A DNA stretch of 64,000 bases from an uncultured Clostridia bacterium. GTDB taxonomy: Bacteria > Bacillota > Clostridia > TANB77 > CAG-508. The notes under the pieces are model-generated. The model saw only the letters and a program-made list of their open reading frames with translations. It did no database searches and was not told where the DNA came from. The stretch lies in NCBI GenBank assembly GCA_934119935.1, contig CAKOSX010000004.1, positions 124,001-188,000 of the forward strand, given 5' to 3'. This document shows positions 8,264 to 15,777 of this stretch, one piece after another; within the stretch, counting starts at the first letter, position 1, and the number at the start of each line of letters is the position of its first letter. A program made the position numbers and the translations under genes.

Positions 8264-11200
8264 TATAGACAATAACATTTCCTTAATCATTTCTATTATC
8301 TTCTTTTCGTCTTTTTCGTTTGTGTTTAATGTTATGTATGGTTCAATTCCTTGTGAGAATCTTATCTTTGGTCCATATTTTGTTACTAATTTGTTTATCA
8401 TGTCTCCGTTTATTTGAATGTTGTCTTTGTCTAAATAGAATACCACATTCTTACCTTTTTGTGATAATTTTAGCACATTTGCGTTTCTTGCAAGTATTTT
8501 TATTCTTGCAATTTCTATTAAATTTTCAACTTCTGTTGGCATTGTTCCATATCTATCTATTATTTCATCTATAACGTCTTCTATATCTTTATTGTTTCTA
8601 CACAATGCAATATCTTGATAGATTTCGATTTTTTGTGCACTGTCTTCTATGTATGTTTCTGGAATATAGCTTGATAAATCGATGTCTATTTGTACATCTT
8701 TTTCTTCTTTTACCGGTGTTCCCTGCATCTCTCTTACGACTTCGTCTAACAACTTACAGTATGTATCATATCCAACTTGTTCCATGTGTCCAGATTGAAT
8801 TTCCCCGAGCATGCTTCCTGCACCTCTTATTTCCAAGTCTCTCATGGCAATTTTAAATCCAGAACCAAATTCGGTAAATTCTTTTATTGCTTTCAATCTC
8901 TTGTCTGCAACTTCTGATAATAGTTTGTCTCTTCTATATGTTACATACGCATAACCTTGCCTGTCTGAACGACCAACTCTTCCACGTATTTGGTACAATT
9001 GGGCAAGTCCAAGTCTATCTGCATTTTCCACTATTATTGTGTTCGCATTTGGAATATCTATTCCAGATTCCAAAATTGTTGTACAAACAAGTACGTCTGT
9101 TTTATGCTCAATAAAATCTTGCATTATACTTTCAATCTCTGCTCCAGTCATTTTTCCGTGTGCAAATTCGACTCTCGCCTCTGGAACTAATTTTGAAATT
9201 TCGTCTGCTTTTCTTATTATTTTTTCAACATTATTAAACAGATAGAATACTTGACCATTTCTTTCAAGTTCTCTTGTTATTGCTTCTTTAATAACTTCAT
9301 CATCATATTCTAACACATAAGTTTGAACAGGTTTTCTGTTTTGAGGTGGCTCATAGATTACAGACATATCTCTTACTCCAACAATCGACATATGCAGTGT
9401 TCTAGGAATTGGTGTTGCAGTCATTGTAAGTACATCTATGTTTTCTTTTAGTTTTTTTATCTTTTCTTTATCCTTTACACCAAATCTGTGTTCCTCGTCT
9501 ATAATTAGCAAGCCTAAGTCTTTAAATTCAACATCTTTGCTCAAAAGTCTATGTGTTCCAACTACTACATCTACTTCTCCGAGTTTTAGTTTTTTTATTA
9601 CCTCATCTTGCTCTTTTTTAGTTCTAAATCTGTTTAGCAATTCGACTTTTATTGCAAACTCTTCCATTCTAGTCTTGAACTCTTCATACTGCTGGTTTGC
9701 AAGAATTGTTGTTGGAACTAAATATGCAACTTGTTTCTGGTCCATTACAGCCTTAAATGCTGCACGGATTGCAACTTCTGTTTTTCCATAACCAACATCT
9801 CCACAAAGTAGTCTATCCATTGGTTTGTTAGACTCCATGTCTTTTTTCACTTCTGCAATACATCTTAATTGGTCATCTGTTTCTTGGTATGGAAAACTAT
9901 CCTCAAACTGTTTTTGCCAAGGTGTATCTTTAGAAAACATAAAGCCTTGAGCCTTTTGTCTTCTGGCATATAACTCGATTAAATCTCTAGCAACTTCTTT
10001 TAAATTATTCTTTACTCTTGCCTTAGTGTTTTCCCACTCTTTGCTTCCAAGCTTATTAAGTTTAGGCTCTCCATCGCCACCACCAACATATTTTCTAATG
10101 TTATCAAGCATATCTGTTGGCACATACAAAACATCATCATTTTTATACTTAACCTTGATATAATCTTTGGTAATTCCGTCTGCTGTTGTAATAGTATTTA
10201 CACCAATGTAAATTCCTATTCCTTGTGTCTTGTGAACAACATAATCTCCAGCTCTTAAATCTGCAAAAACAACCTTTTCTCCCTGTTTGAAAGAATCTGT
10301 ATGCTTTTTCTTTTTTGGTTCACTCGCAATAAAATCTTCGCCCGTAATTACCATTACATTTGTCTCGTAATTTTCAAAACCAGACGACAAACTTCCATTT
10401 GATATGATTACCGTTTTATTTTTAAAATATTCCTCAATCGAATTTTTATAAATTTTCTCTTGTGAATCTTCTATCTTTTCGAAATACTTATACTTGATTT
10501 CTTCTGGTTCTAATAAAGCCTCAATTTTCTTGCTTCCAGCCTCATTTCCAGCAAGTACAATAACTCTCTTATTTTCGTCTAATGCTTTCTTTATTTCTGT
10601 GGTTAAAATGTTCAATTCACTCTTAAAAAAGTGCATATCTCTGTATTTAAAATTAAATACATTTGCAGAAAATTTTGTGGTATTTTTATCACTTAATAAG
10701 TCTGTTTCGTACAAATATATCAACTGATTTTCCACATTTTCCACATCAAATTTTGCAATATTTTTTATAGAATCTGGAACAATTCTATCTTTTTCTAGCA
10801 AAGTTTCAATAAGTTGATTATTATCATTAATTATATTTTCTTGTCTTACATTTATTTTCTCAATATCATCTAAGCATATTAAATAATCTTCTCCAATGTA
10901 TTCCATAAAAGACGATTGCTTATCATAAAACTCATTAAAATATTTATCAACTTTGCTTATATAATCTCCATTTCTTATAAGTTCTATGTCTTCTGTTATA
11001 TTTTTAGCGTTTTCTTCACTCGCATTTTCTTTTTTTGCCTCAATTTGTTTGCAAATTTCATCAATATTTTTTGTTACAATAAGCTCATGAGATGGATAAA
11101 TTCTAGCTTCTTCAATCATCTTATTAGAACGTTGAGAAGTTATGCTAAAACTTCTAATCGAATCGACTTCATCTCCCCAAAATTCAATTCTTACACCCTG

Positions 11201-11782
11201 TGTGTTAGTAGTTCCAATATCTAAAATTCCGCCTCTTACGCTAAACTGCCCTTTTCCATCAACTATATCTGCCCTTTCATATCCAAGGTGAATCAAGCTT
11301 TGCTTTAATTCTTCCAAATTGAAACACTTACCAACCTTAAACTCTAATAAAGCCTGATACACTTCTTCTTTCGAAATCATCTTTTGCATCATTGCTTCTA
11401 TAGTTGTAATTACAATTAGTCTATTTTCGTTCTTTTTAGCAGATTTTTCTTGTTCAAAAATTTTATTTAATGTTTCTATTCTTTCATATGGCAAATCTTT
11501 ACTCTCTGCCACATAGTCATATGAAGCTATTTCTCTCTTTGGGAAATATACAACATTGCCAGAAAAATATTTTAAATCTTTATATATTTTTTTAGCCTGC
11601 AACTCATTATAAGTTACTATACAAATGTTTCTATCTGCAAGCTCTTTTGTAGCCTCTAATAATTGTATTTTTCCAACGCTAGATAAGCCCGATAATACTA
11701 TCGGACTTATTTTTTTATTTATATCTGATACATACTCTTTAAACTTTCCCAAGTTTTCAAGCTCTTTAATTAGAATATTCAT
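8255..11782 (-). CDS. mfd: Transcription-repair coupling factor Mfd
   Basis: Mfd is a DNA translocase that removes RNA polymerase stalled at lesions and recruits UvrA. The 1175-residue length fits the family. It has an N-terminal UvrB-like module (residues 1-350). The RNA-polymerase interaction (CarD-like) domain lies near 510-580, with GDYVVHKTQGIGIY. The RecG-like helicase has Walker A GDVGYGKTE near 645, the DEEH box, and TMTATPIPRTL (motif III). Motif VI is QIRGRVGRSDRQG. The C-terminal TRCF domain follows (residues 1020-1130). A GAGGAA Shine-Dalgarno precedes the ATG. It starts 11 bases after a DnaQ-like exonuclease gene, so the two are probably co-transcribed. Confidence 0.97.
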   Translation of the reverse strand: MNILIKELENLGKFKEYVSDINKKISPIVLSGLSSVGKIQLLEATKELADRNICIVTYNELQAKKIYKDLKYFSGNVVYFPKREIASYDYVAESKDLPYERIETLNKIFEQEKSAKKNENRLIVITTIEAMMQKMISKEEVYQALLEFKVGKCFNLEELKQSLIHLGYERADIVDGKGQFSVRGGILDIGTTNTQGVRIEFWGDEVDSIRSFSITSQRSNKMIEEARIYPSHELIVTKNIDEICKQIEAKKENASEENAKNITEDIELIRNGDYISKVDKYFNEFYDKQSSFMEYIGEDYLICLDDIEKINVRQENIINDNNQLIETLLEKDRIVPDSIKNIAKFDVENVENQLIYLYETDLLSDKNTTKFSANVFNFKYRDMHFFKSELNILTTEIKKALDENKRVIVLAGNEAGSKKIEALLEPEEIKYKYFEKIEDSQEKIYKNSIEEYFKNKTVIISNGSLSSGFENYETNVMVITGEDFIASEPKKKKHTDSFKQGEKVVFADLRAGDYVVHKTQGIGIYIGVNTITTADGITKDYIKVKYKNDDVLYVPTDMLDNIRKYVGGGDGEPKLNKLGSKEWENTKARVKNNLKEVARDLIELYARRQKAQGFMFSKDTPWQKQFEDSFPYQETDDQLRCIAEVKKDMESNKPMDRLLCGDVGYGKTEVAIRAAFKAVMDQKQVAYLVPTTILANQQYEEFKTRMEEFAIKVELLNRFRTKKEQDEVIKKLKLGEVDVVVGTHRLLSKDVEFKDLGLLIIDEEHRFGVKDKEKIKKLKENIDVLTMTATPIPRTLHMSIVGVRDMSVIYEPPQNRKPVQTYVLEYDDEVIKEAITRELERNGQVFYLFNNVEKIIRKADEISKLVPEARVEFAHGKMTGAEIESIMQDFIEHKTDVLVCTTILESGIDIPNANTIIVENADRLGLAQLYQIRGRVGRSDRQGYAYVTYRRDKLLSEVADKRLKAIKEFTEFGSGFKIAMRDLEIRGAGSMLGEIQSGHMEQVGYDTYCKLLDEVVREMQGTPVKEEKDVQIDIDLSSYIPETYIEDSAQKIEIYQDIALCRNNKDIEDVIDEIIDRYGTMPTEVENLIEIARIKILARNANVLKLSQKGKNVVFYLDKDNIQINGDMINKLVTKYGPKIRFSQGIEPYITLNTNEKDEKKIIEMIKEMLLSIQK

Positions 11783-11793
11783 TACTATTCCTC

Positions 11794-12348
11794 TTACATA
11801 TTTTCTAGATATTTAATATAAATTTTTGCACAACATTCACAGTCAAATTCTGCCCTATGGAACCCATCTTCTTGAATACCAATACATCTTGCTACCGTAT
11901 TTAGCTTATGGTTTGGCAAGTTTGGCAACATTTTTCTGCTAAGTGCAACCGTATCTATAACCTTATTTTTAGAAAAGCTCTTGTTTGAATTGTTTTGTAA
12001 GAAGCTAACATCAAAATTAGCATTATGTGCAACAATAATATGATTACCAATAAACTCTACAAGTTTAGGCATTACCTCTTCAATTTGTGGAGCATTTTCT
12101 AACATTTTATTAGTAATTCCAGTCAAATTTGTTATAATATTTGAAACTTCTTTCTTAGGCTTTACAAGTGTAGAAAAATTGTCTATCTTTTTTGCACCCT
12201 CATACTTAATTGCACTAATTTCAATAAGCTCATTATATACAGGCGAAAGTCCTGTAGTTTCAACATCAATTGCAACAAACTTTACTTCTTTCTTTCGTTT
12301 ATTTATTTCAATTCTTTTGTTGTCATCTAAAATTGATATTTGTTCCAT
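11794..12348 (-). CDS. DnaQ/PolC-type 3'-5' exonuclease (DEDDh)
   Basis: A 184-residue stand-alone exonuclease domain. The DEDDh residues are visible: FVAIDVETTGL (Asp and Glu of Exo I, near residue 28), VAHNANFDVSFL (Exo II), and HRAEFDCECCAKIY (Exo III His and Asp). Family members proofread as DNA polymerase III epsilon or trim DNA ends. With no polymerase domain fused and mfd immediately downstream, a repair role is plausible but inferred. The upstream TSCPD gene ends nine bases before this start, giving a compact three-gene run. Confidence 0.88.
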   Translation of the reverse strand: MEQISILDDNKRIEINKRKKEVKFVAIDVETTGLSPVYNELIEISAIKYEGAKKIDNFSTLVKPKKEVSNIITNLTGITNKMLENAPQIEEVMPKLVEFIGNHIIVAHNANFDVSFLQNNSNKSFSKNKVIDTVALSRKMLPNLPNHKLNTVARCIGIQEDGFHRAEFDCECCAKIYIKYLENM

Positions 12349-12357
12349 AGTGCTTTT

Positions 12358-12612
12358 CTAAATTTCTCCCTTTTTAATTTTTTCTAAAGCAATCGCAATT
12401 TGGTCTGGGCAAGAAGTTCCCTTTCTGCCACATTCAATTCCTTTTAATTTTGCAATTACATCATCAATGGTCATTCCTTTTACAAGGCTTGCAATTCCTT
12501 GCAAATTTCCGTTACAACCATTTATTACTTTTAGGTTCTTTATAATATTATTCTCAACTTCTACAATTATTTCTGTAGAACATACTCCTTGTGGTTTATA
12601 TCTATATTCCAT
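12358..12612 (-). CDS. TSCPD domain protein (TIGR03905 family)
   Basis: An 84-residue protein made up only of the TSCPD domain, which otherwise forms the C-terminus of adenosylcobalamin-dependent ribonucleotide reductases. The hallmark GTSCPDQIAIAL is near residue 68. Further cysteines are at CSTE, NGCNGN and IECGRKG, and may bind a metal. The function of stand-alone members is not established. A three-codon frame, ATGAACTTTTAA, sits between the AAAGGA Shine-Dalgarno and the ATG and abuts the start codon, which may couple initiation. It is the first gene of the run leading to mfd. Confidence 0.85.
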   Translation of the reverse strand: MEYRYKPQGVCSTEIIVEVENNIIKNLKVINGCNGNLQGIASLVKGMTIDDVIAKLKGIECGRKGTSCPDQIAIALEKIKKGEI

Positions 12613-12831
12613 TTAAAAGTTCATTCCTTTCCAAATTTATTTTTACTATGTTCTGCCAGTAGTTTTTAGTACCTATTATTCATTTTTTTATAAAACAATT
12701 TAATTTTTTATAATCTCTATTAGCTTTTATTACAACATTATTTAAGCTTTTATAATAATTACATATCTATATTTTTACTATACAATAATACAACAAAATT
12801 AGGGAAAAATCAAGAAAATGGCAAATTTTAG

Positions 12832-12861
12832 TTTGCTTTTTATGTAAATTAGTGTTATAAT
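12832..12861 (+). promoter_or_regulatory. Promoter of the first paralogue (12920 gene)
   Basis: TTGCTT (12833-12838) and TATAAT (12856-12861) have a 17-base spacer. The TTTTATGT-AA element in the spacer and the sequence around the -10 closely match the promoter at 13449-13477. Bases 12613-12831 upstream are AT-rich and show nothing else I can support. Confidence 0.75.
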
Positions 12862-12919
12862 GTATGTAATCGGAGACATAGTTCCCGTGCAATATAACTA
12901 TAATGGAGGACGAAAAAAA
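12862..12919 (+). promoter_or_regulatory. Leader shared with the second paralogue
   Basis: The 5' leader contains AATCGGAGACATAGTTCCCG followed by TGCAATA. The leader at 13478-13539 has AAATCGGGGCTTTGATCCCG followed by CAATA. In both, CGG/CCG ends can close a small hairpin. A GGAGG Shine-Dalgarno follows near 12904. Conservation of leader as well as promoter suggests a duplicated transcription unit or shared post-transcriptional control. Confidence 0.55.
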
Positions 12920-13276
12920 ATGGCTGTAGTGTTGAAAAGTTTTGAAACATTGAAAACAACTCGGCATTTGCTAGGCACGAATAGGGAATTAATATTAAGT
13001 GGTTTTTACCCAAGGGTTGATCCCTACTCTGTGAATCCGGAACGGGCTTTCTTAAGGCTTCGTATTCAGTTGGAGATGGACGAGGAAATTACTTACACAG
13101 TTAACGAACTTCGTCAAATCTTCAGCGAATACTTTAGGGTTAGCTATCCTATCGGTCGTACCGAGTTCTGCCGTAGCATTGTTGCTGACAAGAGCTACGC
13201 TGAGCTCAATTACAGGCTTTTCGCCGATAACCCGGCAAAAGTCCTGTATGATGAGCTGAAAAAAGAGCTCTTCTAA
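12920..13276 (+). CDS. Unrecognised 118-residue protein, paralogue A
   Basis: I do not recognise this family. The protein is 118 residues with no signal peptide or membrane segment and mixed alpha/beta character. It aligns collinearly with the product of the next gene: FE near residue 9, LG-x3-R near 19, YP-x2-D near 31, L-x-IQ-x3-DE near 50, EFC/DFC near 83, and LY-x7-F at the C-terminus. Base composition is clearly richer in G+C than all neighbours. Codon use differs too (CGT, CGG, CTG and GAG instead of AGA, TTA and GAA), suggesting horizontal acquisition. It has its own promoter, leader and strong terminator. The ATG follows GGAGG. Confidence 0.75.
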   Translation: MAVVLKSFETLKTTRHLLGTNRELILSGFYPRVDPYSVNPERAFLRLRIQLEMDEEITYTVNELRQIFSEYFRVSYPIGRTEFCRSIVADKSYAELNYRLFADNPAKVLYDELKKELF

Positions 13277-13307
13277 GCTGTATACGTGACAGCAAAACAG
13301 CTAGTCC

Positions 13308-13347
13308 CGCCCTGGCCTGCGCATGCAGGCCGGGGTACTTTTTTATT
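13308..13347 (+). terminator. Strong GC-rich intrinsic terminator of paralogue A
   Basis: A CCCTGGCCTGC/GCAGGCCGGGG stem with a GCAT loop is followed by TACTTTTTTATTT. It is far more GC-rich than the terminators of neighbouring genes, matching the foreign look of the gene it closes. Confidence 0.88.
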
Positions 13348-13448
13348 TCAAATAATTTTAATATTTTTACTCCTAATATGTCAATGTCTATGATACCTTT
13401 TATTTTTACCGAAAAATTACTTTTTTAATAAAATTAGAGTAATAATAT

Positions 13449-13539
13449 TTGCATTTTATGTCAATCGATGCTATAATGTTATCTAAATCGGGGCTTTGAT
13501 CCCGCAATACCCATTAACATATATCGAAAGGAACACAAA
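13449..13539 (+). promoter_or_regulatory. Promoter and leader of paralogue B
   Basis: TTGCAT (13449-13454), a 17-base spacer and TATAAT (13472-13477) are followed by a leader containing CGGGG-CTTTGAT-CCCG, which can form a small hairpin, then CAATA. It is homologous to the promoter and leader of paralogue A. The Shine-Dalgarno is AAAGGA near 13527. The preceding 13348-13448 is AT-rich and shows no other feature. Confidence 0.7.
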
Positions 13540-13899
13540 ATGTTAGAACAGTTCGAAAATAGGTACGCCCAAAAGAAACGCTTAGGTCATCTTAGACGAA
13601 CATTTCTCATAGTTAATTACCCCCATCCTGCTGATGAGTTCATTCCTTCTCAGGACGTGGTAAATATGTTGCTTATGATTCAAATAACTGACGATGAGCG
13701 TAACCATTCGCGGCCTAGCCTGCGCATTCGTCGCAAGCTGAGCCCAGTCTTTGCAACGAAGTATACACACGTTGCTTCCGATTTTTGTATCGTCACAGCC
13801 CAGAGTGGCATCCCATACTTAAGATGCCAGTTCCATTGTTACGATGCAGATACCAGCAAAGAGCTGTACAACATCATTGTTAGGGAGTTCTTCAAATAA
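13540..13899 (+). CDS. Unrecognised 119-residue protein, paralogue B
   Basis: A second member of the unknown family described for the 12920 gene. Shared positions include FE near residue 5, LG-x3-R, YP-x2-D, the hydrophobic-IQ-x2-DDE stretch near 50, DFC near 83, and KELYNIIVREFF at the end. Identity to paralogue A is low, so the duplication is old or the two were acquired together. It uses CGC, CGG and CTG codons unlike the host-typical neighbours. It forms its own transcription unit with promoter, leader and terminator. Nothing points to an enzyme active site, and no function is proposed. Confidence 0.75.
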   Translation: MLEQFENRYAQKKRLGHLRRTFLIVNYPHPADEFIPSQDVVNMLLMIQITDDERNHSRPSLRIRRKLSPVFATKYTHVASDFCIVTAQSGIPYLRCQFHCYDADTSKELYNIIVREFFK

Positions 13900-13919
13900 A
13901 CTCCTTTGGCAATCCTTTA

Positions 13920-13957
13920 AGTCCCTCAGCGTGCAAGTGCATGCCGAGGGGCTTTTC
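13920..13957 (+). terminator. Intrinsic terminator of paralogue B
   Basis: A CCCTCAGCGTGCA/TGCATGCCGAGGG hairpin is followed by GCTTTTCT, 20 bases after the stop codon. Confidence 0.82.
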
Positions 13958-13989
13958 TGTACAATTATTTCTCCGTCCCCATTCTGTAC
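13958..13989. repeat. REP-like palindromic repeat, CTCCGTCCCC family, copy 1
   Basis: TGTACA/TGTAC ends surround ATTATTTCTCCGTCCCCA. A second copy with the same ends and the same TTTCTCCGTCCCCA centre is at 40614-40648. Both lie at gene 3' ends. They resemble short repetitive extragenic palindromes mobilised by Y1/RAYT transposases elsewhere, but no transposase is in the window. Confidence 0.6.
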
Positions 13990-14007
13990 CGAATTATACA
14001 TCAAGCA

Positions 14008-15153
14008 TTAATTATTAGCTCTTAGTTCATGAACAATCATTCTTAAATTTTCTATAAAATAATCTATATCTTCTTTCGTATTTTCATCCCCTAAAGTTAT
14101 TCTTATTGTTCCCTCTAGCCATTCTTTATCTAATCCTATAGCCATTAATACATGAGACGGAGTTGCCGTTCCAGACGAACAAGCAGAACCACCAGAAGCA
14201 CATATTCCAACTTCATCAAGTTTCATTAGAATATCACTTGAATCGCAACCTTTAAACGAAACATTTATATTTCCTGGTAGTCTATTTGTTAAATCTCCAT
14301 TTATTTTTATATCTTTAATGTTCTCTATTAATCTTGATATACAATATTGTCTTAAAGCTAATAATTTTTTATTATATCTGTCTATATTGTATGTTGCAAT
14401 CTCTATTGCTTTTCCTAATCCTACTATTCCAGCAACATTTTCTGTTCCAGACCTTTTATTTTTTTCTTGATGACCACCATCTTGTATTCTTTCAAAATTT
14501 ATACCTTTTCTTACATATAATGCTCCAACACCTTTTGGTCCATAAAATTTATGTGCAGACATCGAGAGCATATCTACATTCATACTCTGAACATCTATTT
14601 TTATATTTCCAACAGCTTGAACTGCATCTGTATGGAATACTATATTATTACAATGTGCTATTCTTCCAATTTCTTGTATATTTTGTATAGTCCCTAGCTC
14701 ATTATTTGCCATCATAATGCTAATAAGTATAGTACCATTACATATTTCATGTTTAAGCTCATTAATGTCTACAAATCCATTCTCGTCAACATTTAGATAT
14801 GTTACTCTAAAACCTTTGTGTTCTAAATTTTTACACGTATTTAAAACCGCTGGGTGTTCAATTTTAGATGTTATTATGTGGTTTCCTCTACATCTATTTG
14901 CATATGCAAATCCTTTAATTGCTAAATTATCACTTTCACTTCCACAAGAAGTAAAATATACTTCCTCTTCACTACAATTTATTGCTCTTGCAACTTTTCG
15001 TCTAGCACACTCTATAGCTCTTTTTGCCTCACGTCCTATATAATATAAAGATGATGGATTACCATACTCTAAATTAAAATATGGTATCATCTCATTTAAA
15101 ACTTCTCTCTTTACTGCAGTTGTTGCAGAATGGTCAAAATAAATCTCCTTCAA
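14008..15153 (-). CDS. Cysteine desulfurase (NifS/IscS-like)
   Basis: A PLP-dependent enzyme that takes sulfur from cysteine for Fe-S clusters or thio-modified tRNA. The 381-residue protein shows the PLP lysine in SAHKFYGPKG (near residue 199), the DHSATT N-terminus, HTDAVQAVG, and the active cysteine loop in GSACSSGT (near 322). The length fits the group I/NifS-IscS type. The start is TTG at 15153, preceded by AGGAAGTG at a good distance. No U-type scaffold gene adjoins it, so whether it serves Fe-S assembly or tRNA thiolation (MnmA, ThiI) is open. Confidence 0.92.
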   Translation of the reverse strand: MKEIYFDHSATTAVKREVLNEMIPYFNLEYGNPSSLYYIGREAKRAIECARRKVARAINCSEEEVYFTSCGSESDNLAIKGFAYANRCRGNHIITSKIEHPAVLNTCKNLEHKGFRVTYLNVDENGFVDINELKHEICNGTILISIMMANNELGTIQNIQEIGRIAHCNNIVFHTDAVQAVGNIKIDVQSMNVDMLSMSAHKFYGPKGVGALYVRKGINFERIQDGGHQEKNKRSGTENVAGIVGLGKAIEIATYNIDRYNKKLLALRQYCISRLIENIKDIKINGDLTNRLPGNINVSFKGCDSSDILMKLDEVGICASGGSACSSGTATPSHVLMAIGLDKEWLEGTIRITLGDENTKEDIDYFIENLRMIVHELRANN

Positions 15154-15231
15154 AAAAAATCACTTCCTATTCCCTATATTATATTTACTTAAAAATAAAA
15201 TGTTCATGTTCTTTTATTTATTTTCTAACAC

Positions 15232-15348
15232 AAAAAGAGAAGAATATATATTTTTTTAATGAGACCGGAAATGCGCCTTGAGGGGTCGAATGAGCCCCGA
15301 ACAAGCATGACGTGTCGAGGCTAAAAAAATATATATTCTTCTCTTTTT
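15232..15348 (+). repeat. Structured palindromic element, copy 2 (divergent core)
   Basis: Arms 15232-15259 and 15322-15348 (AAAAAGAGAAGAATATATAT and complement) are perfectly complementary over about 26 bases. The core keeps GCGCCTTGAGGGGTC-GAAT-GAGCCCC and GAACAAG. The outer helix reads ATGC/GCAT instead of GCTC/GAGC, a two-sided compensatory change. The inner helix is shortened on both sides (TC/GA). It lies between the 113-residue membrane-protein gene and the cysteine desulfurase gene. Confidence 0.85.
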
Positions 15349-15374
15349 ATACATAATTTTATAATGAAAATGTT

Positions 15375-15411
15375 AATAAAAAAGGTGCTGGCTTTTAACC
15401 AACACCTTTCT
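15375..15411 (-). terminator. Intrinsic terminator of the 113-residue membrane-protein gene
   Basis: Read on the minus strand, an AAAGGTGTTGG/CCAGCACCTTT hairpin is followed by TTTATT, two bases past the stop codon. Confidence 0.85.
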
Positions 15412-15412
15412 G

Positions 15413-15754
15413 TTACTTTGAAGATGAATCCTTCCATCTATCTACTTTTATATCTCTGTATGTGTCCATTACATCTCTGTATTTTGAATACTCATCTTCC
15501 CAAATCATTGAAGGAATTTTTTCAAATGCACTCGACACTTTTTCTGTTTCCTGTAAAAAGATTATCTTTTCCTGTGGAGACATCTTATTATATTTTTTTG
15601 AAAAAAGATATAATTTGTCTAATTCTTCATTTGCCTTTATAAATGACCAAAAATCTTTTACTTCAATTCCAGCCATATTAATTTGCATTACTGCAAATGC
15701 AATTAATGTTACGATTATAAATATTAGTATTAATATAATTGCAATTGCTTCCAC
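15413..15754 (-). CDS. Small single-span membrane protein, unknown function
   Basis: A 113-residue protein with one N-terminal hydrophobic segment (residues 3-26, rich in Ile/Leu). A charged, helical cytoplasmic or external domain follows. No recognisable family. It starts with GTG at 15754, preceded by AAGGAAG. It begins 23 bases after the ftsH stop and ends in a clear terminator, so it is probably the last gene of the transcript that includes ftsH. An accessory role to the membrane protease is only a guess from position. Confidence 0.65.
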   Translation of the reverse strand: MEAIAIILILIFIIVTLIAFAVMQINMAGIEVKDFWSFIKANEELDKLYLFSKKYNKMSPQEKIIFLQETEKVSSAFEKIPSMIWEDEYSKYRDVMDTYRDIKVDRWKDSSSK

Positions 15755-15777
15755 CTATATCTTCCTTTCTTTTTTCC

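Noticed and set aside
12860..13899. The G+C-richer genes as part of a prophage or toxin-antitoxin module
   Set aside because: No integrase, structural or recognised toxin/antitoxin motifs are nearby; each gene has its own promoter and terminator rather than sharing an operon.
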